64,000 nt of DNA from positions 1-64,000 of the forward strand of contig JAJDCR010000082.1 in NCBI GenBank assembly GCA_029260735.1, given 5' to 3'. Numbering within the stretch: position 1 is the stretch's first letter; every line of letters starts with the position of its first letter. The notes beneath the pieces were generated by a model, which was given only the letters and a program-made list of their open reading frames with translations, was not told where the DNA came from and ran no database searches. Shown here one piece after another: positions 36,329-44,582 of the stretch. This DNA is from Planctomycetota bacterium. Lineage in GTDB: Bacteria; Planctomycetota; Uabimicrobiia; Uabimicrobiales; Uabimicrobiaceae. Made by a program: the position numbers and the translations under genes.

Positions 36329-37381
36329 ATGAATCTAGAAGCTTCTTTTCAAAAGTACACATTAAAATTTAAGCGCCCTAGTGGAACCTCGCGAGGGGTT
36401 CTCCAAGAAAAAAATACTTGGATTATCAGGCTTTATGAACGAGAAACTAAAACGGTATCATGGGGGGAGTGTAGTCCTTTGGTGGGGTTGAGCTGGGATG
36501 ATCGACCTGATTATGAAGAAAAATTAAAAGAAATCTGTCAAAGAATTCAAGAGTTTCCCTATTGGCTAGATAAAGGGCTAGAAGAGTTTCCTTCTATTCG
36601 TTTTGGTCTTGAAATGGCCCTCCTTGACTTAGAAAAAGGAGGAAAAGGCCTGCTTTTTCCTTCTTCCTTTACGAAAGGATTAGAAGGGATTAAAATTAAT
36701 GGACTGATTTGGATGGGGTCGTTTGAGTTTATGAGAAAACAAATAGAAGAAAAACTTTCTCAAGGATTTTCTTGCCTTAAAATGAAAATAGGAGCTTTGG
36801 ATTTTGACAGGGAATTTTCTTTACTAAGAAACCTTCGAGAAAGATTTTCTGAAAGAGAGTTAGAGTTGAGAGTGGATGCTAATGGAGGATTTTCAGTAGA
36901 AGAAGCACTTTCCAAGTTAGAAAAACTAGCTTCTTTAAAGATACACTCGATTGAACAACCTATTGCCGCTGGGCAGGTGGCTGAAATGGCTAATCTGTGT
37001 AAAAAAACACCTTTACCCATTGCTCTTGATGAGGAGTTGATTGGAGTGAACTCGCCCGAGAAAAAGTTCCAGCTTTTGAAAGAAATAAAACCCCAATACA
37101 TTATTCTGAAACCTAGTTTATTGGGAGGATTTGAAGCCAGTCGTTGTTGGATAAAAGCAGCCGAGGAACATAATATACGCTGGTGGATTACTTCTGCCTT
37201 AGAATCAAATATCGGTCTTAATGCCATCGCCCAATGGACGTTTACTTTATATAATGATATGGCACAGGGGTTAGGAACCGGAGGACTTTATTTGAATAAT
37301 ATTCCGGCTCCTTTATCGATAAAGAATGCCAAGCTCTTCTTCTCTCCTGAGCAGAATTGGGATTTATCTGTTTTTAAATAA
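36329..37381 (+). CDS. menC: Enolase-superfamily enzyme, probably o-succinylbenzoate synthase
   Basis: The 350-residue protein has an N-terminal capping domain and a barrel with all superfamily residues: KxK in CLKMKIG (about 150-152), metal ligands in RVDANG, IEQP and ALDE, and the second Lys in ILKPSLLGG (about 260). SALESNIGLNAIAQW, GLGTGGLY and the size match MenC, which dehydrates SHCHC in menaquinone synthesis. Related dipeptide epimerases are the main alternative, but the motif set favours MenC. No other men gene is near. It starts ten bases after the preceding gene, and its 3' end overlaps the convergent STAS gene by 8 bases. Confidence 0.8.
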   Translation: MNLEASFQKYTLKFKRPSGTSRGVLQEKNTWIIRLYERETKTVSWGECSPLVGLSWDDRPDYEEKLKEICQRIQEFPYWLDKGLEEFPSIRFGLEMALLDLEKGGKGLLFPSSFTKGLEGIKINGLIWMGSFEFMRKQIEEKLSQGFSCLKMKIGALDFDREFSLLRNLRERFSERELELRVDANGGFSVEEALSKLEKLASLKIHSIEQPIAAGQVAEMANLCKKTPLPIALDEELIGVNSPEKKFQLLKEIKPQYIILKPSLLGGFEASRCWIKAAEEHNIRWWITSALESNIGLNAIAQWTFTLYNDMAQGLGTGGLYLNNIPAPLSIKNAKLFFSPEQNWDLSVFK

Positions 37382-39002
37382 CTTCCAATTCTAAGTTACA
37401 TTGTTTTTCATCGCTTTTGGGAACAGCTCGAAGGTAAGAAAATAAACTGAATATAAGAAAGAAAGTAAGAAAAGAGTAAGCCAGACTTGTCCAACCCCCA
37501 ATATACTCTAACCAAGCAAAACTTTCTTCCCTCCAAGAAAAACAAAGAATATAGCTAAACATCATAGCCCAAAATGAGGTTTTAACATTTTCATGATCGC
37601 TCACTCGAAAAGGCATTTTAATGAGCTCTTGAGTTTTTCCACCATACCAAATTTCTAACCATCCTGGACTTTGTCCTGCTTGGCAGAGAGGAGTAATCCA
37701 AAACTCTGCTTTAGGAGGAGTTCGGCCGTTTAAATCTAAAGATAGTTTATCAGGAACTACTTGGCAGCCGGGTAACCTAGGAATAAGAATAATAGAAGAA
37801 TTTTGAATATCTTCCTTTGGATTATCACTGGCTATTTGGATATCATTTAAGTTGATATTTAGTCGATAAGGATTACGACTAAGCATTTGAGAGTAGTACT
37901 TCGCGACAAATTGAAATTGAGTGCGCTTTGGCCGACTGTGTAGGATTGTAGGAGAAGATGGGTTGAATTGGTCTGTCTTTTTAGGAGTATCAGAAACTGT
38001 AATTGCCTCAGGAATTTCAGGAACAGTGGGAATTTCTGAGTCATCAGAAACTTCTGATAACTTAGAAACTTCTGATGACTCAGAAACTACTGGATCATCA
38101 GAGACTTCGGGAACTTCTGGAAGAGAAGCTTCGGGAGACAAAAATCTTCCCGTCTTGTTTTTCGTTAGATTAAGTTTTATTGAAGGACGAGCGGGGAGCG
38201 AGGGCTGGGAAAATATATCTTCTGTTGTTTCACTGGTATCATCAGGTTCGTCTTCAAAGCTATCTTGCTCATCATCGTCAAAATCTTCCTCTGAAATAAG
38301 AGCAGTTCCCTCAAAAGTGATGTTGGGAAAGGAATTCTCTTTTTCTGAGGGACTTTCTTCAGGAGAATCTATCTTGTGAGCGTCTTGACTAGAAGAAATT
38401 ATGTCTTCAGAAGTTGCTTCTAGCTCAGCGGTTTTATAGGTTGCTTCCTTTGAATTAGCAAGAGAAGTCTGCTTTTTATTTTTTTTCTTGGAGTAAGCTT
38501 CCTCTTCCTGGCTCTGAGGGGTTGTCTTTTTTTCTTGCTGAGTCTTTAAAAAATCATCTTCGTCAGGAATAGATTTAATGGTTCGTTCTGAATCAATCAC
38601 TTCAGGAATAACAAAGCGCTCAGAGGAAGAATCAACAACTTCACCTTCTCCAAATGAATGAAGAGCCTCTTCTTTTGTTTTTGAGATAGGAAGAGAACCT
38701 CCTAATCCAATCATATCAAGAAGTACTTTGAATTTCTCTGCAATATTGATGAGACGTACCCCACCACCGATGAGCTTGGCTTTATGAGCTATATTGATGA
38801 AAAGTCCGAGCCCTGTACTATTTACATAGCGTGTGTCTGACATATCCAAAATAATCCGACAAATTCCTTTTTGGTAATTTTCGTTTACGGCAGCTTCTAG
38901 GATTTGCACACTTTTTTGGTTAAGAGGGCCACTGATTTTAATAATAGCAATGTGACCAACATTCAGTTGTTGGTAATGTTCTGATTGTACACTAAAGTCC
39001 AT
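37374..39002 (-). CDS. STAS-domain protein with acidic linker and two membrane helices
   Basis: 542 residues. Residues 1-118 are an anti-sigma-antagonist-like STAS domain with the phosphorylatable Ser at about 62 (YVNSTGLG). Residues 120-345 are highly acidic and disordered, rich in E, S and P (EVSDDSEIPTVPEIPEA). Residues 350-475 are a compact beta-rich domain (SIILIPRLPGCQVVPDKLSLDLNG, WLEIWYGG). Residues 480-535 form two transmembrane helices. Such an anchor on a STAS domain is unusual, since antagonists are normally soluble. No HPK/RsbW-type anti-sigma gene adjoins it. AAAGGAAG before the ATG and a 32-base gap link it to selA. Confidence 0.75.
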   Translation of the reverse strand: MDFSVQSEHYQQLNVGHIAIIKISGPLNQKSVQILEAAVNENYQKGICRIILDMSDTRYVNSTGLGLFINIAHKAKLIGGGVRLINIAEKFKVLLDMIGLGGSLPISKTKEEALHSFGEGEVVDSSSERFVIPEVIDSERTIKSIPDEDDFLKTQQEKKTTPQSQEEEAYSKKKNKKQTSLANSKEATYKTAELEATSEDIISSSQDAHKIDSPEESPSEKENSFPNITFEGTALISEEDFDDDEQDSFEDEPDDTSETTEDIFSQPSLPARPSIKLNLTKNKTGRFLSPEASLPEVPEVSDDPVVSESSEVSKLSEVSDDSEIPTVPEIPEAITVSDTPKKTDQFNPSSPTILHSRPKRTQFQFVAKYYSQMLSRNPYRLNINLNDIQIASDNPKEDIQNSSIILIPRLPGCQVVPDKLSLDLNGRTPPKAEFWITPLCQAGQSPGWLEIWYGGKTQELIKMPFRVSDHENVKTSFWAMMFSYILCFSWREESFAWLEYIGGWTSLAYSFLTFFLIFSLFSYLRAVPKSDEKQCNLELEVI

Positions 39003-39034
39003 TTTGCTTCCTTTGATAAGCGCTCGTAAGTATC

Positions 39035-40459
39035 TTAGTTCTTACTTTGTAGTTCTTTTAAAGCGTTCTGAGTTACTTGAATTACGATAGGATCTTCATC
39101 TTCTCTTAGAGTTCTAGGGTCTAATAAAACTTTATCATTCTGTATTCTTGTAAAAAGAGGAGGTTCTTGAAGCCTCAGGGCCTGAGATAATTTTTGAGCA
39201 GAAAAAGAGCTAGGTTCCAAAGTTACAGAGTACGAAGGAATTTGTTCCACAGGAAAGGCTCCACTTCCCATACACGAAAAAGAAGGAGCCACTTCAACCA
39301 AACAATTCTCTAAGGCAATGGAAAGCTTATTTGCTATAGATTGAGCTCTTATTTTAATTTTTTCTGGGCTCAGTTGTAACATTCTCAAGGTGGGGATTTC
39401 ACTCCACACTTTTGTCGAATCATAGTATAGTTTGAAAATACTCTCCAAGGCAATAAGTGAAATTTTATCTACTCGAAAAGCTCTCGCCAATGGATGTTGT
39501 CGCATCTTTTCAATACAATCTTTTTTTCCCACGATGATGCCTGCCTGACACCCTCCTAAAAGCTTATCACCTGAAAAAGTAACAATATCAGCTCCTTGGC
39601 TTAGGCAATCTTGAATAACAGGTTCTTTATTATAACCATAAGGAGAAAGGTCGAATAAAGCTCCTGATCCAGCATCTTCAATTAGATAAATTCCATTCTT
39701 CTGAGCGATCTTGGACATTTCGGACAAAGAAACACTTTTTGTAAAGCCCATTACTTGGTAATTGCTTGTGTGGACATGTAGCAGTGCAGAGGTATTTTCA
39801 GAGATAGCATTCTGATAGTCTTGCAAGTGCACTTTGTTGGTGCATCCCACTGACACAAGTTTTGCTCCACTTTGGGCAATAATCTCAGGAATTCTGAAGG
39901 AGCCTCCAATTTCGACAAGCTGTCCATTACTAACGATAATTTCTTGGTCTTTTGCCAATGTCGAAATGGCCAAAATAAGAGCAGCAGCGTTGTTATTAAC
40001 AACCGTGGCATCTTCTGCTCCAGTTAAATCACAAATTATTTGTCGAAGAGATTCGTCTCGTTTATTGCGCTTACCACTTTTGCGATTTACTTCTACTATA
40101 GTATAGCTTTGTAATTGCTGGATGATATTTTTTAAAACAGCTTGAGGAAGTACGGCTCGCCCTAGTCCCGTGTGCAAGATAACTCCTGTCGCATTCATGG
40201 CGTAAGAGTAGGAGTGTTTTTGGCGATACTCGAGTTTTTTTTGAATCGTTAAAACAATACTATCATATGTAACGCAAATTTTTTCCTGATGGTTTTGAAT
40301 TTTTTCCCGAATTTCATTTAAAACAAATCGGATATCTTGGGTAACTAGGTCGAGAGGTAAGCCTTCTTTTAGTAAAGTGGGTTCTTGGAGGAGACGATGA
40401 ACCGAGGGAAGACTTCGTAATGTTTTTTTATCGAGCTCTTTTCTTTCCATAAGTTTCAT
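39035..40459 (-). CDS. selA: L-seryl-tRNA(Sec) selenium transferase
   Basis: This PLP enzyme converts Ser-tRNA(Sec) to Sec-tRNA(Sec) with selenophosphate. It has an N-terminal helical domain (LRSLPSVHRLLQEP), the motif NATGVILHTGLGRA, EVNRKSGKRN and NNNAAALILA, the aspartate segment LIEDAGSGALFDL, and the PLP Lys in SGDKLLGGCQAG (about 298). At 474 residues it is of normal length. The pathway also needs selB, selC and selD, none of which is in this window, so selenoprotein synthesis is implied but not shown. It lies between rnhA and the STAS gene on one strand. Confidence 0.95.
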   Translation of the reverse strand: MKLMERKELDKKTLRSLPSVHRLLQEPTLLKEGLPLDLVTQDIRFVLNEIREKIQNHQEKICVTYDSIVLTIQKKLEYRQKHSYSYAMNATGVILHTGLGRAVLPQAVLKNIIQQLQSYTIVEVNRKSGKRNKRDESLRQIICDLTGAEDATVVNNNAAALILAISTLAKDQEIIVSNGQLVEIGGSFRIPEIIAQSGAKLVSVGCTNKVHLQDYQNAISENTSALLHVHTSNYQVMGFTKSVSLSEMSKIAQKNGIYLIEDAGSGALFDLSPYGYNKEPVIQDCLSQGADIVTFSGDKLLGGCQAGIIVGKKDCIEKMRQHPLARAFRVDKISLIALESIFKLYYDSTKVWSEIPTLRMLQLSPEKIKIRAQSIANKLSIALENCLVEVAPSFSCMGSGAFPVEQIPSYSVTLEPSSFSAQKLSQALRLQEPPLFTRIQNDKVLLDPRTLREDEDPIVIQVTQNALKELQSKN

Positions 40460-40496
40460 TTTTCGTAGGAATATGGATAGTGTCTAAAGGAATTTT

Positions 40497-40512
40497 TAGG
40501 GACACGCCCTAA
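40497..40512. repeat. TAGGGACACGCCCTA mini-palindrome, copy 2
   Basis: TAGGG and CCCTA flank ACACG in the 60-base gap between rnhA and selA. It is the same element as at 23454-23469. Confidence 0.5.
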
Positions 40513-40519
40513 TTAAAAA

Positions 40520-41263
40520 TTAAAATTCTTCCAGTTGATGAGCGGCTTTCTTCGCTGCTGCAGTGGCTAATTGATCCGCTTTTTCATTTTCTAGAATTCC
40601 ACAATGAGCTTGTACTTTTATTAGTTCCAGATGGGGGAACTTTGTCATAAGCTGCTTGATGGATGCAATTAATTCTTGGTTTTTTCTAGCCTTGTATCCA
40701 CCTTTTAAAATTCCTAAGGAGTATTGAGAGTCGGTATGAAGTTTTATGGGTAGATGGGATACTTTTAGACTTTCTAAGGCCATTTTTATCGCCGTTAATT
40801 CAGCGATGTTGTTTGTTGCTTGTCCTAGTGGATAGCTAATTTCTTTACGGTGTTGGTCAAAAATAAGAACAATGCCTGCCCCAGCAGGGCCAGGGTTTCC
40901 TGTGCAAGCTCCATCTGTGTATATTATAATTTCTTTGTGTTTATTTTTTGGGGTAGACGAGGATGAGCTTTCTTTATCTGTACTTTGGATTTTTAATTCG
41001 CTTGAAATGGCTTTCTTTTCTTTCTTCTTTTTCTTTTCTTTCTTATTTTTTTTTTCTTCTTTTTCTCTGTCTTGTTGGCCAGAATTTTCTTTTTCTACTT
41101 CGTTTAATTCTTTGATATCTTGAGGTTTGACATTATAGAATTTCTCTGTTTCATCTGATCGATATTTGATTTTCCCTAATCCATTTTCGCAAATGACTTG
41201 CTCATCTTTATCGACCCAAACGTAAACCTTACAGTTCTTGTGTCTTTTTCGTGTCCATTTCAT
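40520..41263 (-). CDS. rnhA: Ribonuclease HI with N-terminal extension
   Basis: The C-terminal 145 residues are RNase HI, which cuts RNA in RNA-DNA hybrids. The catalytic acids are in YTDGA, NIAELTAI, LHTDSQY and NEKADQLA, with the His in VQAHCG. Ahead of it are about 55 residues of a small unknown domain (WTRKRHKNCKVYVWVDKDEQVICENG). A Lys/Glu-rich linker (about 60-95) follows, encoded by long A-rich runs. The extension is not the usual caulimovirus-type hybrid-binding domain. The start 16 bases after the SIR2/TPR gene suggests one transcript. Confidence 0.92.
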   Translation of the reverse strand: MKWTRKRHKNCKVYVWVDKDEQVICENGLGKIKYRSDETEKFYNVKPQDIKELNEVEKENSGQQDREKEEKKNKKEKKKKKEKKAISSELKIQSTDKESSSSSTPKNKHKEIIIYTDGACTGNPGPAGAGIVLIFDQHRKEISYPLGQATNNIAELTAIKMALESLKVSHLPIKLHTDSQYSLGILKGGYKARKNQELIASIKQLMTKFPHLELIKVQAHCGILENEKADQLATAAAKKAAHQLEEF

Positions 41264-41279
41264 TTCTCGTTAAAAACCT

Positions 41280-43373
41280 TTAATCAGTTTCTGCATCGAT
41301 TTTAGCTTCTACTGTATTTAGAATTTTAACTGTATCTTCTTTTTCTTTGCTTAAATCAAGAGCATCATAAATTTCAATAGCGGAACGCAGTTTCGAGGTG
41401 GCTTCTTTATATTTGTGATTGTGTAGCTGGATCATTGCGTAAGCAACTAAAGTGGAGGCTAAGTCTTCTTTCTCATCTAGTTGCGAAAGCATTTCCAAGT
41501 TTGCTCGGTAGCACTCGGCGGCGTTCTCAAGTTCCCCTTGCATTGTATAAATTCTAGCTAAGTTTTCATGGGCCCTGATTAGGCTATAAACATCTTGTAA
41601 GGCAGCAAAAATTTCTGCTGAACGCGAGAAGTACTCCTCGGCCAAAGTATATTCTTTGCGATTAGAATTGATGAAGCCTAGGTTGTTGTAAACTGCTGCA
41701 AGATGTTGCCAATCTCCCATTTTTTCGTAATTTTCAAGAGCACCTTCATAGTAATCTATGGCTGCGTTGTAATCTTCTAAGCGAACACATACGTGACCTA
41801 GGTTACAATATACAAATGTTAAAGCCAGTTCTTCGTTCTGTGCCTTATAAGATTTGTATACTTTCTCGTAATACTCTCTCGCCTTGAGGTAGTCTTGAGT
41901 GTTCATGTAGACTAAGCCTAAGTGCTGATATACTTCTTCTCGATTAGCTAAAAGAGGGTGCTTTTCTGTAATTTCAGAAGCTTCTTCTAAGTATTTTTTA
42001 GCTCGATCCCATTCTTGTTCTTTGATTAAGGTAGCACTTAGATTTAATAAATTTGTCATTTGCCCTTGGTAGTCTTGTGATTTTTTTTTGGCTTGGAGGC
42101 TCTCTAAGTAATATCTATGGGCTAAGTCATAATCTTCGTCAGTATCGCAGATCAAGGCAAGCTTATAGGTTACATCTGCGATTCCAGGATTATCTTCCAG
42201 TCCTCGGCACAATGAAAGAGCTTCCCCGTAGTAATGCACTGCTTTATCAGCAGAGCCCGCATTACAATAGTTATCTCCTATAATCATGTATTCTCGTGCT
42301 GCCTCTGATTTATTATCTGCTTTATGCCAGTTATCCACAGCGTCCAAGTGTTTTTTTATGGCGTTGGTAACGTGTCCTTGCTCAAAAAGTATTTTTCCCA
42401 TAGATCGAGCAACACGAGCTATCTTTGGGTGAGATTTCTCTTTTTGATAAGAAGATAGGAGGGTCTCATTTATTATATAAGAATGAGAACGGCTGACCAC
42501 ATAGTCCAAAACGGCGGCAGTAAATTCTAAGAAAACATTTTTTGAGCTAAAATCTTGAAGCCAAGTCTCAAGAGATTGCCAGTTGCCAGGTGCACCAGTC
42601 TCGGTTTCTTCCTCTGAATTTATGTTTTTTTCTAAAATCTCCGAGAGCACTTTTTCAGGCGTACTTTGCAAAACATGTAAAGTACCAAAATTTTTGAGAT
42701 GTTTTAAAGCGATGGTCTCTTCTGGACTAACCCAATATACTTGTTTTTCTTTCTTAATTAATCGCAAGATGCTGGCGTAAGTATTTTTCCAACAAAATTC
42801 TTGAGGAGTAAAGCCTAATACTAAAACAGTTTCTATGTCATCATTTGACTCTAAATTTTGAAAGAATTCTTCCGCTTCTGTGGATTGAGCTAGCAATCGA
42901 GGGCCTTCTTTTTTTAGAGAGTCTTTTATTGTTTGAGGAAATTCAATATTTCCATTAAACCAGCAAATCTTATCTAGTGCACTTGAAGAGTCTATTTCTT
43001 CGAGGGCTAGCTTTAGATGATTATCCCAACTTCCCACTCCAATTGAGTGAGCTAAATTTTGAAAAATAATTTGGGCTAAAAGCTTGTAATTATGGTGTGG
43101 TTTTTCTGCTTTGAATGATTGAAAAACTGGAAGGCTCTCTTCAGAGAAGTATGAATAAAGCAAACGTAAAAGAGCTTCTGTGGGGATATCTCTTTCACGA
43201 ATCTCAGGTACATATTTGCTAACAAGATCAATCTGTTCACATTGTCGAAATAAGGTGTCCTGAAAATCATTCCAGGGATTATCACCGTTAATGGCGCAAC
43301 CTGTTAGTATCGCTAGTTTTCCGGTTTTTGCGGCTTCTTTCAAAGTATTCAAGTGTATGTCCATTACTTCCAT
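41280..43373 (-). CDS. TPR protein with degenerate SIR2-like N-terminal domain
   Basis: 697 residues, no signal peptide. Residues 1-245 have the rhythm of a SIR2-like Rossmann fold: GKLAILTGCAINGDNPW at the start, AEKPHHNYKLLAQII, then CWFNGNIEFPQTIKDSL where sirtuins have an HGN/HGS loop, and TVLVLGFTPQEF. The catalytic His is replaced (WFNGN), so NAD hydrolysis is doubtful. Residues 300-690 hold about ten TPRs (AVHYYGEALSLCRGLEDNPG, AEEYFSRSAEIFAAL) of the class that binds peptides. SIR2-like domains joined to repeats occur in signalling and in phage defence, but the neighbours (rnhA, selA) give no defence context. The SIR2 assignment is tentative. Confidence 0.7.
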   Translation of the reverse strand: MEVMDIHLNTLKEAAKTGKLAILTGCAINGDNPWNDFQDTLFRQCEQIDLVSKYVPEIRERDIPTEALLRLLYSYFSEESLPVFQSFKAEKPHHNYKLLAQIIFQNLAHSIGVGSWDNHLKLALEEIDSSSALDKICWFNGNIEFPQTIKDSLKKEGPRLLAQSTEAEEFFQNLESNDDIETVLVLGFTPQEFCWKNTYASILRLIKKEKQVYWVSPEETIALKHLKNFGTLHVLQSTPEKVLSEILEKNINSEEETETGAPGNWQSLETWLQDFSSKNVFLEFTAAVLDYVVSRSHSYIINETLLSSYQKEKSHPKIARVARSMGKILFEQGHVTNAIKKHLDAVDNWHKADNKSEAAREYMIIGDNYCNAGSADKAVHYYGEALSLCRGLEDNPGIADVTYKLALICDTDEDYDLAHRYYLESLQAKKKSQDYQGQMTNLLNLSATLIKEQEWDRAKKYLEEASEITEKHPLLANREEVYQHLGLVYMNTQDYLKAREYYEKVYKSYKAQNEELALTFVYCNLGHVCVRLEDYNAAIDYYEGALENYEKMGDWQHLAAVYNNLGFINSNRKEYTLAEEYFSRSAEIFAALQDVYSLIRAHENLARIYTMQGELENAAECYRANLEMLSQLDEKEDLASTLVAYAMIQLHNHKYKEATSKLRSAIEIYDALDLSKEKEDTVKILNTVEAKIDAETD

Positions 43374-43707
43374 GCTCTCTAAATTATATCTGTATGCTCA
43401 GGGAGAAAATTTTTGCAAATTTTTTCAACCTCTTTTGTTTTTGAGTTATCATTCTATCAATTTTATTGCTAAAATCAAGGCTCTTATTTTTGAGTATGTA
43501 AGGAAACCTAAGACATTTTTTTTTTGACAATAAACCAAGGCTTTGTTAGTATTGGAATACTTTTTACAAAGATTAAGTGAGAAAACAAGGGAGTTTCTGA
43601 TATTCCCTAGCAAAAACAACGCCCCCAATCTACCTGAGTAATTTTAGGCAGTTGTTTGTAACCCAATCAAAAAAACTGCCTTTATAACGTATTTTTATGG
43701 ACAACTT
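43374..43707. other. Divergent intergenic region
   Basis: The region separates the SIR2/TPR gene from the alpha/beta hydrolase. It holds the plus-strand promoter noted below and a long T/A-rich stretch; nothing else is recognised. Confidence 0.5.
43524..43552 (+). promoter_or_regulatory. Likely promoter of the alpha/beta hydrolase
   Basis: TTGACA (43524-43529), a 17-base spacer, then TAGTAT (43547-43552). It implies a leader of about 150 bases before the ATG at 43708. Confidence 0.45.
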
Positions 43708-44553
43708 ATGAAAAAATCGATTCTTCACACCGAAGGTTTTTTCCCCTCTGATAAGAGATGGATTTACTATCGTAGTTGGCGTAATCTTTACCCGCGAGGA
43801 GAGATAGTCGCGATTCATGGCGCTGCTGAGCATAGTGGTAGATATCAAGATATAGGTATCTCTTTTGCCGAAAAGGGATATAATTTCTACATTTGTGATC
43901 TTTGTGGTCATGGACGCTCGGAGGGAAAAAGAGGACATGTGCAACAATTCGAAGACTATTTAGTCGATATCTCCAATTTTTACGCTTTTCTGAGAGTCCA
44001 TAAAAAGATAAAAAATCCTTATCTCTTAGGTCATAGCATGGGGGGATTGATTGCTACTCTTTTTACTGCTATGGGACAATGTCATATCAAAGGCCTGATC
44101 CTGAGCGGTCCTCTTTTTAAACTCAAGCTACCTGTTCCCTTTTGGAAAAAACATCTAGCTATTTTATTAAGCACGGTTTATCCAAACTTACTCGTAGAAA
44201 ATAGTATTGATCCACTATTACTTTGCCATGACCAAAATATCATTCAAGAGTATATTACAGATTCTTTTGTTTATCCTAAAATTTCTGTACGTTGGTTTGC
44301 GGAAATTTTTCGTGCTATGAAAAATGCTCAGACTTGTGCTCCTTACATCGATGTTCCTTCTTTAATTTTGCACGGCGAAGAAGATGGCATTTGTGATCCA
44401 GAGGCAAGTAAAGCTTTTTTTCGCAACCTTAATGTAGTCAAGAAAGATCTGTATTTGATTAAGGGTGGTTACCACGAAATTTTTAATGAGTTTTGCTGGA
44501 TGGATATTCAAGATTCTGTTGTGGAGTGGATGCAGAAAGATCAAACAAACTAA
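43708..44553 (+). CDS. Alpha/beta hydrolase of the monoacylglycerol-lipase type
   Basis: 281 residues. The family opening VAIHGAAEHSGRYQDI and DLCGHGRSEGKRGHV is followed by the nucleophile elbow GHSMGG (Ser about 110). The catalytic Asp is in LHGEEDGICDP (about 226) and His in GGYHEIFNE (about 256). Hydrolase_4 enzymes cleave monoacylglycerols or lysophospholipids. It has no signal peptide. It stands alone behind its own promoter. Confidence 0.9.
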   Translation: MKKSILHTEGFFPSDKRWIYYRSWRNLYPRGEIVAIHGAAEHSGRYQDIGISFAEKGYNFYICDLCGHGRSEGKRGHVQQFEDYLVDISNFYAFLRVHKKIKNPYLLGHSMGGLIATLFTAMGQCHIKGLILSGPLFKLKLPVPFWKKHLAILLSTVYPNLLVENSIDPLLLCHDQNIIQEYITDSFVYPKISVRWFAEIFRAMKNAQTCAPYIDVPSLILHGEEDGICDPEASKAFFRNLNVVKKDLYLIKGGYHEIFNEFCWMDIQDSVVEWMQKDQTN

Positions 44554-44582
44554 CTTTATTTTGGCTATTTCGACTATTTTGG

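Noticed and set aside
37921-38379. 152-codon Ser-rich plus-strand frame
   Set aside because: Shadow of the low-complexity acidic linker in the STAS protein.
41280-43373. SIR2/TPR gene as part of an anti-phage defence island
   Set aside because: The neighbours are housekeeping-type genes (rnhA, selA) and the SIR2 site is degenerate; the R-M locus is more than 30 kb away.
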